A stretch of 64,000 nt of DNA. Source: Parvularcula maris (GTDB taxonomy: Bacteria; Pseudomonadota; Alphaproteobacteria; Caulobacterales; Parvularculaceae). The notes beneath the pieces were generated by a model, which was not told the origin of the DNA, did not search any database, and saw nothing but the letters and a program-made list of their open reading frames with translations. A program made the translations under genes and the position numbers. This document shows positions 32,873 through 40,657 of this stretch, in pieces. The stretch lies in the NCBI RefSeq assembly GCF_024505085.1, contig NZ_JANIBC010000002.1, forward strand, positions 1 through 64,000, in the 5' to 3' direction. Numbering within the stretch: position 1 is the stretch's first letter; every line of letters starts with the position of its first letter.

Positions 32873-34309
32873 ATGACCACCGATAGGCACGGAGAATTAT
32901 CCGCGCAGTCGCCCCAGGTTACGGCGATGCTGGAAGCGTCGCTCGAAGCACAGCTCGTTCTCAGCCTCGATCTGATCGTGCTGGCGCAGAACAGCCGCCA
33001 TGAGAAGATGACCGGGGTGACGTCCGACCAGGTGGTCGGCTCCTTCGTCTTCGACATCTGGCCACAGAACCCCAACCAGCAGGGGCCGAGCACGGAAGAC
33101 ATCGTGCGCGACTCGATCAAGCTGGCCGCCGAGACGAAGGAGCCGCACATCGTGCCGCTTCAGCGTCACGATCTCCAGCGGCCGGACGGCTCCTATGAGA
33201 GCCGCTACTGGAAGATCAGCCATAGCCCTATCTGCATGGGCGGGGAGGTGGTCGCGGTTCTGCAGACCTCCGCCGACGTCACGGCCACCATTCTGAGGGA
33301 CCAGCAGCAGAGTGCGCAGAAGAGGGCGGCGAGCCTTGGCGCCGGCATCTCCTTCTTCGAGTATGTGCCGGAGACCGACTATTTCGACCGCGGCACCAGC
33401 GTGGACGAGATGTTCGGCTACGAGCCTGGCGAGGTGGGACCGCTCGCGAAACCCTTCTTCGACCGCGTGCACCTTGACGATCTGCCCGGCGTCCACGCGC
33501 AGGTCGCCGCCGCTGTGGCCGGAGAGGTCGAGGTGGCGCAGTTCGACTACCGCGTGGTCGTTCCCGGTGAGGAGGCCTGCCGCCACGTCCGTGCATTGGG
33601 CGAGATGGTGGACGGATCGGACGGCGAGCGCAAACTCGTCGGCGCCTTCATGGACAGGACCGATGATGTCCGCCTCCATGAGGATCTGCAGCGGGCGGTG
33701 GAGGTGAAGGAGGCTCTTCTTCATGAGATGAACCACCGTATCCGCAACAGCCTGGCGCTCGCCTCCGCCATGCTGCGCGTGCAGGCCTCCGGTCATGGTG
33801 CGGAGACGGTCGAGGTGCTGGAAGGCGCCCGGCAGCGTATCAACGCCATTGCTGCCGTTCACGGACGGCTCTACCAGGACGCCAGCTTCAAGACCATCGA
33901 GATGGACCGTTTTCTCCATGATCTCATGGACGATCAGTGTAGCTCCTATGACTGCGAGATACGGGAGCTGCAGGTCTACTACGATGTCGAGCCCTTGGCG
34001 CTGGCGACCGAGAAGGCCATCCCCCTCGGCATGATCTTCGGCGAGTTCGTCACCAACGCCTTCAAGTACGGCCTGCCCGAGGGTAAGGCAGGCAGGCTGA
34101 CGGTGAGGCTGCGCCAGACGGAAGGACGCTACGAGCTGAGCCTGACCAATACGGGCGCCGGTGAGGTGCAGCGCGCACCCGGCGTCACGTCCACCGGTGT
34201 CGGCTCGAAGCTTGTCACGGTGTTCGCCAAGCAGCTCGGCGGCGAGCTGACAGCCGTCCGAGACGAGGAGAAAAAGGCCTACACGGCCTCAGTGTCCTTC
34301 CCCGTGTGA
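32873..34309 (+). CDS. PAS-domain sensor histidine kinase, HisKA_2/HWE type
   Basis: A 478-residue cytoplasmic kinase with no membrane segment. Two PAS folds are likely: residues about 10-130 (LEASLEAQLVLSLDLIVLAQNSRHEKMTG) and about 150-270 (SFFEYVPETDYFDRGTSVDEMFGY). The HisKA_2 dimerisation box LLHEMNHRIRNSLAL carries the phospho-acceptor His288. An HWE/HisKA_2-type ATPase follows with FGEFVTNAFKYG. Kinases of this class often feed the PhyR general stress response in alphaproteobacteria, a plausible but unproven role. No response-regulator gene is adjacent. The ATG at 32873 has GGAAGG 6 nt upstream; TTG at 32846 is a weaker alternative. Confidence 0.9.
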   Translation: MTTDRHGELSAQSPQVTAMLEASLEAQLVLSLDLIVLAQNSRHEKMTGVTSDQVVGSFVFDIWPQNPNQQGPSTEDIVRDSIKLAAETKEPHIVPLQRHDLQRPDGSYESRYWKISHSPICMGGEVVAVLQTSADVTATILRDQQQSAQKRAASLGAGISFFEYVPETDYFDRGTSVDEMFGYEPGEVGPLAKPFFDRVHLDDLPGVHAQVAAAVAGEVEVAQFDYRVVVPGEEACRHVRALGEMVDGSDGERKLVGAFMDRTDDVRLHEDLQRAVEVKEALLHEMNHRIRNSLALASAMLRVQASGHGAETVEVLEGARQRINAIAAVHGRLYQDASFKTIEMDRFLHDLMDDQCSSYDCEIRELQVYYDVEPLALATEKAIPLGMIFGEFVTNAFKYGLPEGKAGRLTVRLRQTEGRYELSLTNTGAGEVQRAPGVTSTGVGSKLVTVFAKQLGGELTAVRDEEKKAYTASVSFPV

Positions 34310-34417
34310 CGGAAACAGCCTTCAATTCGGTGTGCTGTTCCCGGCCCAACCTTCGCTTCTGTCACTTTTCGGCGGTGCGCAGCGAAGAAGGAGGTGAAGA
34401 TTTTGGAGGACAAACCC

Positions 34418-34948
34418 ATGTCGGCAACGTCAATCACTTCACCGGACCAGAACCAGAGCAGCCTGGTCAAGAAGGCAGTCAAGCTGGTCCCCACGGGGAT
34501 CGCTCTTTTCACCTCGGTGATCTTTCTGGATTCGCTGCGCTACAAGTTCACGAACCACGAGAATACCCAGGTGATCTTCGGCAAGCTCGACGGCTGGGCT
34601 GCCAGCTTCGGCGCAGAGGGGCTGTTCGCCCAGACCGGGCTGTTCAGTCAGTACGTGATCGGGTCCGCCGAACTCGTCGCCTCGTCGCTGCTGCTTCTCG
34701 GTATCCTGGCCCGTTTCCGCCGCCTTCAGGCGGTAGGCTCAGCCGTGGCCGTAGCGGTGATGACCGGCGCGATCACCTTCCACCTGTTCACGCCCCTGGG
34801 CATCGACCCGAACAATGATGGCGGCGGCCTCTTCATGGCAGCGGTCATGGTCTGGGTGCTGTCCGTGGTCATGCTGCTGCTGCGCCGTCGGGAGCTGCTG
34901 GCGGTCATCACGGGTATCGGCAGGACCTTGGTTCCGGCGAAGGGCTGA
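34418..34948 (+). CDS. Hypothetical inner-membrane protein, DoxX-like
   Basis: A 176-residue protein with four predicted transmembrane helices (LVPTGIALFTSVIFL, VIGSAELVASSLLLLGIL, AVGSAVAVAVMTGAITFHLF, GLFMAAVMVWVLSVVMLLL). A soluble loop, YKFTNHENTQVIFGKLD, lies between the first two. The helix pattern and ITFHLFTPLGI resemble the wider DoxX-like group, but a firm family call is not possible. Start ATG at 34418 has GGAGGA 7 nt upstream. A terminator follows at 34982. The last 41 bp overlap the convergent NRDE gene. Confidence 0.7.
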   Translation: MSATSITSPDQNQSSLVKKAVKLVPTGIALFTSVIFLDSLRYKFTNHENTQVIFGKLDGWAASFGAEGLFAQTGLFSQYVIGSAELVASSLLLLGILARFRRLQAVGSAVAVAVMTGAITFHLFTPLGIDPNNDGGGLFMAAVMVWVLSVVMLLLRRRELLAVITGIGRTLVPAKG

Positions 34949-35684
34949 GCCCTCGTCGCCCAACTCGAGCTGTAACGGGAGAGCCCTTCACCTCGGTGGA
35001 GGGCTTTTTCGTGAAGGGGGCAGCGTCCCAGTGGCGGACCACGGGGTTGTCGGCTGCGGTGTCGAGCTGAATGCAGCTCTTCGTATGCGAGACGTCGCGA
35101 GACATCAGCACCGCCTCCACCGGGTCCATGCCGTAAGAGGAGAGGTGGTAGAGAGGCCTGCCGAACGGGTCGGTCTCGGCGCCTTCATCCAGCCACCGGC
35201 GGAACATGGCGAGCCTTGCCTGGCGGACCGCTTCCTGCTCGTAGGAGGAGGAGGTGATCAAAGTCCACTGATCTTGATGCAGATCAGCCTTCTCTAGCGA
35301 GCGGCCATCCCAGAACCAGTTCTCCAGCCCGGCGGACGTACCGATCAGCACTCGGAAGGACTGGGTATGGGACAGGTTGAGGCGCCGAAGAGCGCCTACC
35401 GGGTCGCTTTCGCGCAGGACCGCTGGCACGAGCCTCCCCCTGGTCTGAAGAGGCTCCTTCACGCAGCCATCGAAGCCGGAGCCGTAGCCGTTGAGGAGGG
35501 CGGCCCAAACGCCGTCGCGGCGCAGCCCGATCCAGGTACCGCCTGCATCGCTATCGCGCGGCGCGACGAAGCCGCGGCCTTCCCATTCGAAAGGGGGTAT
35601 CTCAGGCCCGCGAGAGCGCCGCTCGTCGCGGTTCATGGTGACGATCCAGCCGCGGGGCGCGCGGAAGGCAGTGACGGTACACAT
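34908..35684 (-). CDS. NRDE (TANGO2-type) family protein
   Basis: A 258-residue protein starting MCTVTAF, with Cys2 as a possible Ntn-type N-terminal nucleophile after Met removal. The family motif VTMNRDERRSR is at residues about 15-25, and GGTWIGLRRDGVWAALLNGYG follows. TANGO2/NRDE proteins are implicated in haem or lipid handling in eukaryotes; the bacterial role is unsettled. The C-terminal 30 residues, coded across the terminator at 34982, are low-complexity and not family-like, so the true 3' end of conserved sequence is nearer 35040. It lies 6 nt after the metallo-beta-lactamase gene in one operon. Confidence 0.88.
   Translation of the reverse strand: MCTVTAFRAPRGWIVTMNRDERRSRGPEIPPFEWEGRGFVAPRDSDAGGTWIGLRRDGVWAALLNGYGSGFDGCVKEPLQTRGRLVPAVLRESDPVGALRRLNLSHTQSFRVLIGTSAGLENWFWDGRSLEKADLHQDQWTLITSSSYEQEAVRQARLAMFRRWLDEGAETDPFGRPLYHLSSYGMDPVEAVLMSRDVSHTKSCIQLDTAADNPVVRHWDAAPFTKKPSTEVKGSPVTARVGRRGLSPSPEPRSCRYP
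34982..35009 (+). terminator. Rho-independent terminator after the DoxX-like gene
   Basis: A 10-bp stem with one wobble pair (AGCCCTTCAC at 34982-34991, GTGGAGGGCT at 34996-35005) and a 4-nt loop is followed by TTTTT (35005-35009). It lies 34 nt past the stop of the gene at 34418-34948 and also lies within the 3' end of the opposing NRDE coding region. Confidence 0.8.
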
Positions 35685-35690
35685 CGAAGC

Positions 35691-36605
35691 CTACGCCACC
35701 GCCTCTGCCTGAAGCAGTGTGTAGCTCGAATCGATCCGCGCTTCGCCATGGCTGCTGCTGATCGTGCCGAGCTCGCACAGATGGATCATGTGGGCCAGTA
35801 CGGAGTGGCATGCCGCCGGGTGAAGGCTGCTGTCCACATCGGTATAGACCCGGCGGACGATGTCCGTGATCGACCGGTCTCCCGCTTCGAGAGCGGCGAG
35901 GATGCTCGCCTCGCGCTTCTTGCGGTGGGCAATATAGGCCTCGATGAAGCCGCCCGGATCGTCCGTGATCGGCGCACCGTGGCTGGGATAGATCGTATCG
36001 AAGTCCCGCTTCTGAACCTTCCGCAGGCTGTCGAGATACTGTTCCATCGACCCGTCGGGCGGAGAGACGATAGAGGTCGACCAGCCCATGATGTGATCGC
36101 CGGAGAAAAGGGCGCTCTCCTCGCGAAGGGCGTAGCAGACATGGTTGGCCGTGTGGCCGGGGGTCTCGATCGCCTCGATGGTCCATCCGTCCCCTGAGCA
36201 GGTCCACCCGTCGCCGATCACCACGTCCGGGTCGAAGGAGAGATCGTCCCCAGCTTCCATTCTGATCTGCGATGCGGTCGGAAAGGCCGGTCCTTTCGCG
36301 TAGACCTTGCAGCCTGCCCAGTCCGCGAGCGGCTTGGCGAGGGGAGAGTGGTCCATATGCGAGTGGGTGACCAGCACATGGGTGACGGTCTTGCCTTCCA
36401 AGGCGGCCTTCAGCGCTTCGAAATGCTCTTCCGTGTCCGGGCCGGGGTCGATGACGGCGACGTCGCGGTCCCCGATGACGTAGACGCCTGTCCCGGTATA
36501 GGTGAACGAGCCGGGGTTGCGGGCCACCAATCGGCTAATGCGGTCCGTCACCCTCTCCAGTTTCTCGTACTCGAACGTAAAGTCTTTAACGAACGGAATG
36601 GCCAT
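35691..36605 (-). CDS. Metallo-beta-lactamase-fold hydrolase (LACTB2-like)
   Basis: A 304-residue MBL-fold hydrolase with the zinc site THSHMDHS (HxHxDH), ETPGHTANHVCYAL and FSGDHIMGWSTSIVSPPDGSM, and a C-terminal winged-helix region (LEAGDRSITDIVRRVYTDVDSSLHPAA). This layout matches LACTB2-like proteins, some of which are nucleases; the substrate here is unknown. The ATG at 36605 lies 2 nt past the stop of the upstream gene, indicating translational coupling. An upstream GTG at 36641 lacks a ribosome site. The order ATP-grasp-like, MBL, NRDE forms one minus-strand operon. Confidence 0.87.
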   Translation of the reverse strand: MAIPFVKDFTFEYEKLERVTDRISRLVARNPGSFTYTGTGVYVIGDRDVAVIDPGPDTEEHFEALKAALEGKTVTHVLVTHSHMDHSPLAKPLADWAGCKVYAKGPAFPTASQIRMEAGDDLSFDPDVVIGDGWTCSGDGWTIEAIETPGHTANHVCYALREESALFSGDHIMGWSTSIVSPPDGSMEQYLDSLRKVQKRDFDTIYPSHGAPITDDPGGFIEAYIAHRKKREASILAALEAGDRSITDIVRRVYTDVDSSLHPAACHSVLAHMIHLCELGTISSSHGEARIDSSYTLLQAEAVA

Positions 36606-36607
36606 GG

Positions 36608-37639
36608 TTACGCGGGCTGTCCAAAAATCTGATGTTTCCACGAGAATGGCTGAAGATCGGCCATTTGGAAAGTCCGGGCCGCCGCCCGCGATGTGCTGTA
36701 GGAAACCTGGATCTCTTCGGCGAGCGCCTCGGCCATCATATGCGTGGCTTTCAGCTTGTCATTGAGGGGCAGCGCCATGGGCGGCCCCATATCGGTCTTG
36801 TTGGCGTCAACGATGAAGAGCTTGCCGGTGTGCCGGTCGCGCAGCACGTCGAGCCCGCCTGCATCGAGACCCAGCTCCTGGGCGAAGGCCCCGATCATGT
36901 TGCGCTCCTCCATGGTGAAAACCTCGTCCAGGGAGGTCAGGACGACTTCGGTGTTGGTGTTGGCGAAGCGGCCATCCATGGGGCGGCGCTTGCGAAAGAC
37001 GAGCACGGGCTTGCCGCCGACGATCGTGGTACGAAGGTCCTCAACACGGTTGTCGTCATACTGATTATCCACTAGGCGCTGATAGACGAAGCCCTCGCGG
37101 CGGGGGGCAGGACCTTGCACGATGCGCCCATCATGGGCACCGTTGATCTCTGACTTTTCGACCATCGGTCCGTCATAGGTCTCGGGATCGGCAGCGAGAG
37201 CGTAGCCGAAGACCGACTGCATGATCTCGTTGATCCGCGTCTTGGAAATGTCCGTACAGGTTCCGTTGATCACCACCTGGTCGTTCGTAGCCATGACTTC
37301 GTCGCTGAAGGTGGCGTCATCGAAGGCCCAGACGAGCTCGGCATCGGCGGGGTCCTCGACCACCTCCGCACCGAGATGCTCGACGATCGCCCTGGCGAAG
37401 TACCAGCGGCGGGCAGTGTGGGGGGTGAAGGCGATCTTGATCGGGCGGTCGGCAAGGGTCGGCACCAGGCGCAGCGCGCCGTCATAGGTCAGCCAACGAA
37501 CGACATCGACCACCGTCGCCCACTCCAGCGGCACGTAGTGACCCGTATGCTCGACTTTGAGACCCTTGCGAGTGATCCGAAGGTCCTGAAACACCGCCCT
37601 CAAAGGATGAACTGGCTGCTCTTGCACGTTAGCTACCAC
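36608..37639 (-). CDS. Uncharacterised protein, possible ATP-grasp-like fold
   Basis: A 343-residue protein that I cannot assign to a named family. The C-terminal segment DRHTGKLFIVDANKTDMGPPMALPLNDKL resembles the metal-binding Asp/Asn end of ATP-grasp ligases, and the middle has RIVQGPAPRREGFVYQRLVDN. The N-terminal part, TPHTARRWYFARAIVEHLGAEVV, has no clear motif. If the fold is ATP-grasp, a carboxylate-amine ligation would be expected; this is inference. No signal peptide is visible. It is the first gene of the operon with the MBL and NRDE genes. Upstream, 37640-37785 separates it from the DedA gene. Confidence 0.62.
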   Translation of the reverse strand: MVANVQEQPVHPLRAVFQDLRITRKGLKVEHTGHYVPLEWATVVDVVRWLTYDGALRLVPTLADRPIKIAFTPHTARRWYFARAIVEHLGAEVVEDPADAELVWAFDDATFSDEVMATNDQVVINGTCTDISKTRINEIMQSVFGYALAADPETYDGPMVEKSEINGAHDGRIVQGPAPRREGFVYQRLVDNQYDDNRVEDLRTTIVGGKPVLVFRKRRPMDGRFANTNTEVVLTSLDEVFTMEERNMIGAFAQELGLDAGGLDVLRDRHTGKLFIVDANKTDMGPPMALPLNDKLKATHMMAEALAEEIQVSYSTSRAAARTFQMADLQPFSWKHQIFGQPA

Positions 37640-37785
37640 CGTCTGCTACGTTCCTTCATTCGGGCCTGCCGCCCGGTAGGTTACGGTCGTTCAAGACCGT
37701 CTGCAGGTGTTTTGGCGATTGGAACCCTGGCCTAACCCGACTAGCGTGTCACCGCCGCGACATTCTGTCCAGAAGGAGCTTCGCC

Positions 37786-38400
37786 TTGCCCATGCCCGAG
37801 ATGCCGGAGGTCATGCACGCTGCCGAGACCATGATGCACGAGCATATGTGGGCGGTGTATCTGGGCATCTTCTTCGGACCGTTCCTGCAGGAAGATGCGG
37901 CGGTTCTCAGCTCCACGTCGCTGGCCGCCTCGTCGATGATGGGGTCGGTACCGCTGATCTTGGGATTGGCGCTGGCGGGGCTGTGCCTCAGCGACATGTG
38001 GAAGTACGGGCTCGGAACACTGGGTCAGCGCTGGTCGGTGGCGCGCCGGATGGCCGAGAGCAAGCATGTCCGATCCGCCGGCGAGGTCGTGCAGGAGCGC
38101 TTGGGCTCCGCCATCTTCGCAGCCAGGTTCCTGCCGGGTGCCCGCATCCCGCTCTACATCGCCGCTGGCTATTTCAAAGCCGGGTTCCTGCGCTTCGCTG
38201 GGTTCATCGTGGCCAGCGCGGCCTTCCTGATTCTGCTGCTCTACGCGGTGCTCAAGCTTCTCGGCGAGGTGGCGGGGGACAAGGCGGTCTTCATCGTCTC
38301 CCTCGGCGCCATCAGCGCGCTGCTGCTCCTGATCCTGGTTCGCGTGGTCAAGGCTCGCCTGGCCAAGGGAAGAGAAGCCTCAGTCGCCGAAATGGGCTGA
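37786..38400 (+). CDS. DedA-family inner-membrane protein
   Basis: A 204-residue polytopic protein. The DedA/VTT-type core shows a re-entrant FGPFLQEDAAVL and the SAIFAARFLPGARIPLYIAAGYFKAG motif, matching the family's ARFxPGxR signature. C-terminal helices are LILLLYAVLKLL and ISALLLLILVRVV. DedA proteins are lipid scramblases or flippases involved in envelope homeostasis. The TTG at 37786 has AGAAGGAG 7 nt upstream; the next ATG, at 37792, is 13 nt from the same site. The end overlaps the convergent esterase gene by 21 bp. Confidence 0.82.
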   Translation: MPMPEMPEVMHAAETMMHEHMWAVYLGIFFGPFLQEDAAVLSSTSLAASSMMGSVPLILGLALAGLCLSDMWKYGLGTLGQRWSVARRMAESKHVRSAGEVVQERLGSAIFAARFLPGARIPLYIAAGYFKAGFLRFAGFIVASAAFLILLLYAVLKLLGEVAGDKAVFIVSLGAISALLLLILVRVVKARLAKGREASVAEMG

Positions 38401-39636
38401 GGCGAAGGCGAGAAAGGCGGGCCAGTCCTCCTCGACCACCCCGTGGGTGCCGGGCCGCATCCAGTAGGCGACGGGCTCCTCCGGCCGGAACGTGCCTAGG
38501 CGTTCGAGCGGCCTGACGGCCTCTCCGTAGAGCTCGTAGACCGGGGCAGCGCCAATGGCGGCCTTGAACGCACCGTTGGGGTCGGACCAGACATCCCGTC
38601 TCGCGTTGCCCAGCAGCACCGGACGCGGCGCGATCAGCGCGAGAAGCTGGTGCTGATCGGTCTGCAGCCTGTCCTCCTCGCCAGCGAACTCGGCATAGGC
38701 AGGGGTGAACCAGTGGGGGTAGCTGCGGGTGATCTGCTCGATGCTCTCGCCGGACTTGCGGCGGTTGAGGGACGCGCCGCCTGTCCCCGACTGGTGCGCG
38801 ATGACCCCCGCAATGCTGTCATCGAAGGCACCCGCCACCAGCGCAGCCTTGCCGTAGCGCGAGTGGCCGTAGGCGATGAGCCGGTCGGCGTCGATGCTAT
38901 CTTGCTCGCCTAGAATATCGGCCATCACCGAGAACACCCAGGCCCAGGCGCCCACCGCGCCCCATCTCGCGTCTTCACCTTCCGGCATGAGACGCTGAAG
39001 GGCGGCGATCCCGGCCTCGCTCTGGTCCGGCACGACCTCCGTCGCGGAGACGAGCGCCAGGGCGAAGCCTGCCTCGGCGATCATTTCGAGAGGAGGCTGA
39101 CAGATATACCGGCCGAAGGCGAAGCGGATCATGCCGGGGACCTCGCCCTGCTCGGCTCCCGTTGGGCGTGCGGCCTCCGGGTGCGGCACGGCAGACCACC
39201 GGGGGCAGAAGCTCTCGACCATGATGACGGGCAGGGAGCCTTTCGCCGAAGCGGGGCGGACGAGGGCGATGGTGAAACTAGCCTGCTCGCCGGAGCCGCC
39301 GGGAAAGCTTGGCCTAGCGGCGACATCGAACTCTTCGAATACCAGGCCTTCGCCGAGCTTCTGGTCCTCGAACACGCGGTGACCTGCGATCTTCGCCTCG
39401 GTGGCGACCGGCAGGGTCCCGTAGATCTCCTCCTGCAACGCCGCTTCGATGGCGGGCTTCCGAGCCTCCCATTCGGAACGATCGGAGGCGACGATGGCCG
39501 GTGTCGCCTCCTGCCCCTTGGGCGTCTGGGGAGCCCAGGCCAACGTCAGACGCACGCAGCCCGACAGCATCAAGGTCAGCGCGAGGAGCAGGGCAGGGCG
39601 GAGGACGGCGCTGGCGAGGCGTTGTTCACGGGGCAT
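38380..39636 (-). CDS. Lipoprotein, CE15-like (glucuronoyl esterase family) hydrolase
   Basis: A 418-residue lipoprotein: the signal peptide ends in the lipobox LMLSGC (Cys27), so it is anchored to the envelope. The alpha/beta-hydrolase body shows the nucleophile motif AYGHSRYGKAALVAG (GxSRxGK type) and AHQSGTGGASLNRRKSGESI. A later DQHQLLALIAPRPVLLGNARRDVW and a C-terminal PGTHGVV His complete it. These match carbohydrate esterase family 15, which cleaves ester links of glucuronic acid in plant hemicellulose-lignin. The substrate in this organism is not known. It lies 97 nt downstream of argC but is functionally unrelated. Confidence 0.8.
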   Translation of the reverse strand: MPREQRLASAVLRPALLLALTLMLSGCVRLTLAWAPQTPKGQEATPAIVASDRSEWEARKPAIEAALQEEIYGTLPVATEAKIAGHRVFEDQKLGEGLVFEEFDVAARPSFPGGSGEQASFTIALVRPASAKGSLPVIMVESFCPRWSAVPHPEAARPTGAEQGEVPGMIRFAFGRYICQPPLEMIAEAGFALALVSATEVVPDQSEAGIAALQRLMPEGEDARWGAVGAWAWVFSVMADILGEQDSIDADRLIAYGHSRYGKAALVAGAFDDSIAGVIAHQSGTGGASLNRRKSGESIEQITRSYPHWFTPAYAEFAGEEDRLQTDQHQLLALIAPRPVLLGNARRDVWSDPNGAFKAAIGAAPVYELYGEAVRPLERLGTFRPEEPVAYWMRPGTHGVVEEDWPAFLAFASAHFGD

Positions 39637-39733
39637 TCTTTCTCCAGTCCCAGGTACTGAGGCAACTGGGGTTAGGGGAGTGTTCGGTAAGGAACAATGC
39701 GAGGTTGCACCCTGACCTCTTACCGGCAGCGGC

Positions 39734-40657
39734 CTAGCTGCGCCCCAGCGCCAGGCGGATGTTCTTTAAAGCCTGGGTCGCCGCGCCCTTGCGCAGGTTG
39801 TCGAGCACGGAAGAGACCGTCACCGAGCGGCCATCAGGACTGACGGCCAATCCGCCGATGATGCAGAGATCGGTCCCGGCAGCATCCTTGAGCTGGGGAA
39901 GCTCAGCCTGCACCCGAACGTTGGGGTAGGGGCGGAAACGCTCTTCCGCCAGGCTGAGAAGCTGCTGATTGGACATGGGCTCGGTCAGCGGCGCGGTCAC
40001 CGTGACGATCAGCCCTCTGAAGAAGCTCGCGACATGGGGGGCGAAGATAATGTCCCGTCCGGTAGCCGCCGCGATCTCTCGCTCGTGGCCATGGCCGCCG
40101 AAACCGTAGGGCAGGATGTTGTCCCTGAGCACCTCCGGATCGTTCTTCGGTGAGGGGGTGGTGCCTGCGCCGGAGTAGCCGGAGATCCCGAAGACGCTGA
40201 TCGGCCCACCCGCCGCCGGCAGGAGACCGGCGATGGCCAGATTGGCTGCGGTGGCGTAGCAGCCGGGGTTCGCGATCCTCGATGCACCTCGAACGGCTTT
40301 GCCGTTCAGCTCCGGCGAGCCGTAGACCCAGCCTTCGCGGTGACGATAGTCCGCGCTCAGATCGACGATCAAGGGCGCCTTGCCGAGAGCTTCGACATAG
40401 GGCGCCGCCAACCCGTTGGGCAGACCGAGCACCACGACATCGACGTCCTCTCTTGCAGCCTCTGCCGGGGAAAGGTCGCGCACTTCGAGGTCCCCGAAGC
40501 GGCTGAGGCTGGAAAGTCCGTCAGTATCCCGCAGCCTCCGCCCCGCCAGGGCACGGGAGGAAGCGTAGGCCAGCTCGAACGCGGGGTCGCAGTCCAGCTC
40601 GCCGATCAGCTCGCGCCCCACATAGCCGCGAGCGCCGATCAGTCCGACACGGATCAT
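39734..40657 (-). CDS. argC: N-acetyl-gamma-glutamyl-phosphate reductase
   Basis: A 307-residue NADPH-dependent reductase forming N-acetylglutamate 5-semialdehyde. Evidence: the N-terminal GLIGARGYVGRELIGEL, the active-site Cys in ANPGCYATAANLA, and the SGYSGAGTTPSPKNDPE and HGHEREI motifs. The C-terminal LDNLRKGAATQALKN is typical. It is the last gene of the arginine operon; its start overlaps the preceding gene's stop (ATGA). The length is that of the shorter type of ArgC. Confidence 0.95.
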   Translation of the reverse strand: MIRVGLIGARGYVGRELIGELDCDPAFELAYASSRALAGRRLRDTDGLSSLSRFGDLEVRDLSPAEAAREDVDVVVLGLPNGLAAPYVEALGKAPLIVDLSADYRHREGWVYGSPELNGKAVRGASRIANPGCYATAANLAIAGLLPAAGGPISVFGISGYSGAGTTPSPKNDPEVLRDNILPYGFGGHGHEREIAAATGRDIIFAPHVASFFRGLIVTVTAPLTEPMSNQQLLSLAEERFRPYPNVRVQAELPQLKDAAGTDLCIIGGLAVSPDGRSVTVSSVLDNLRKGAATQALKNIRLALGRS

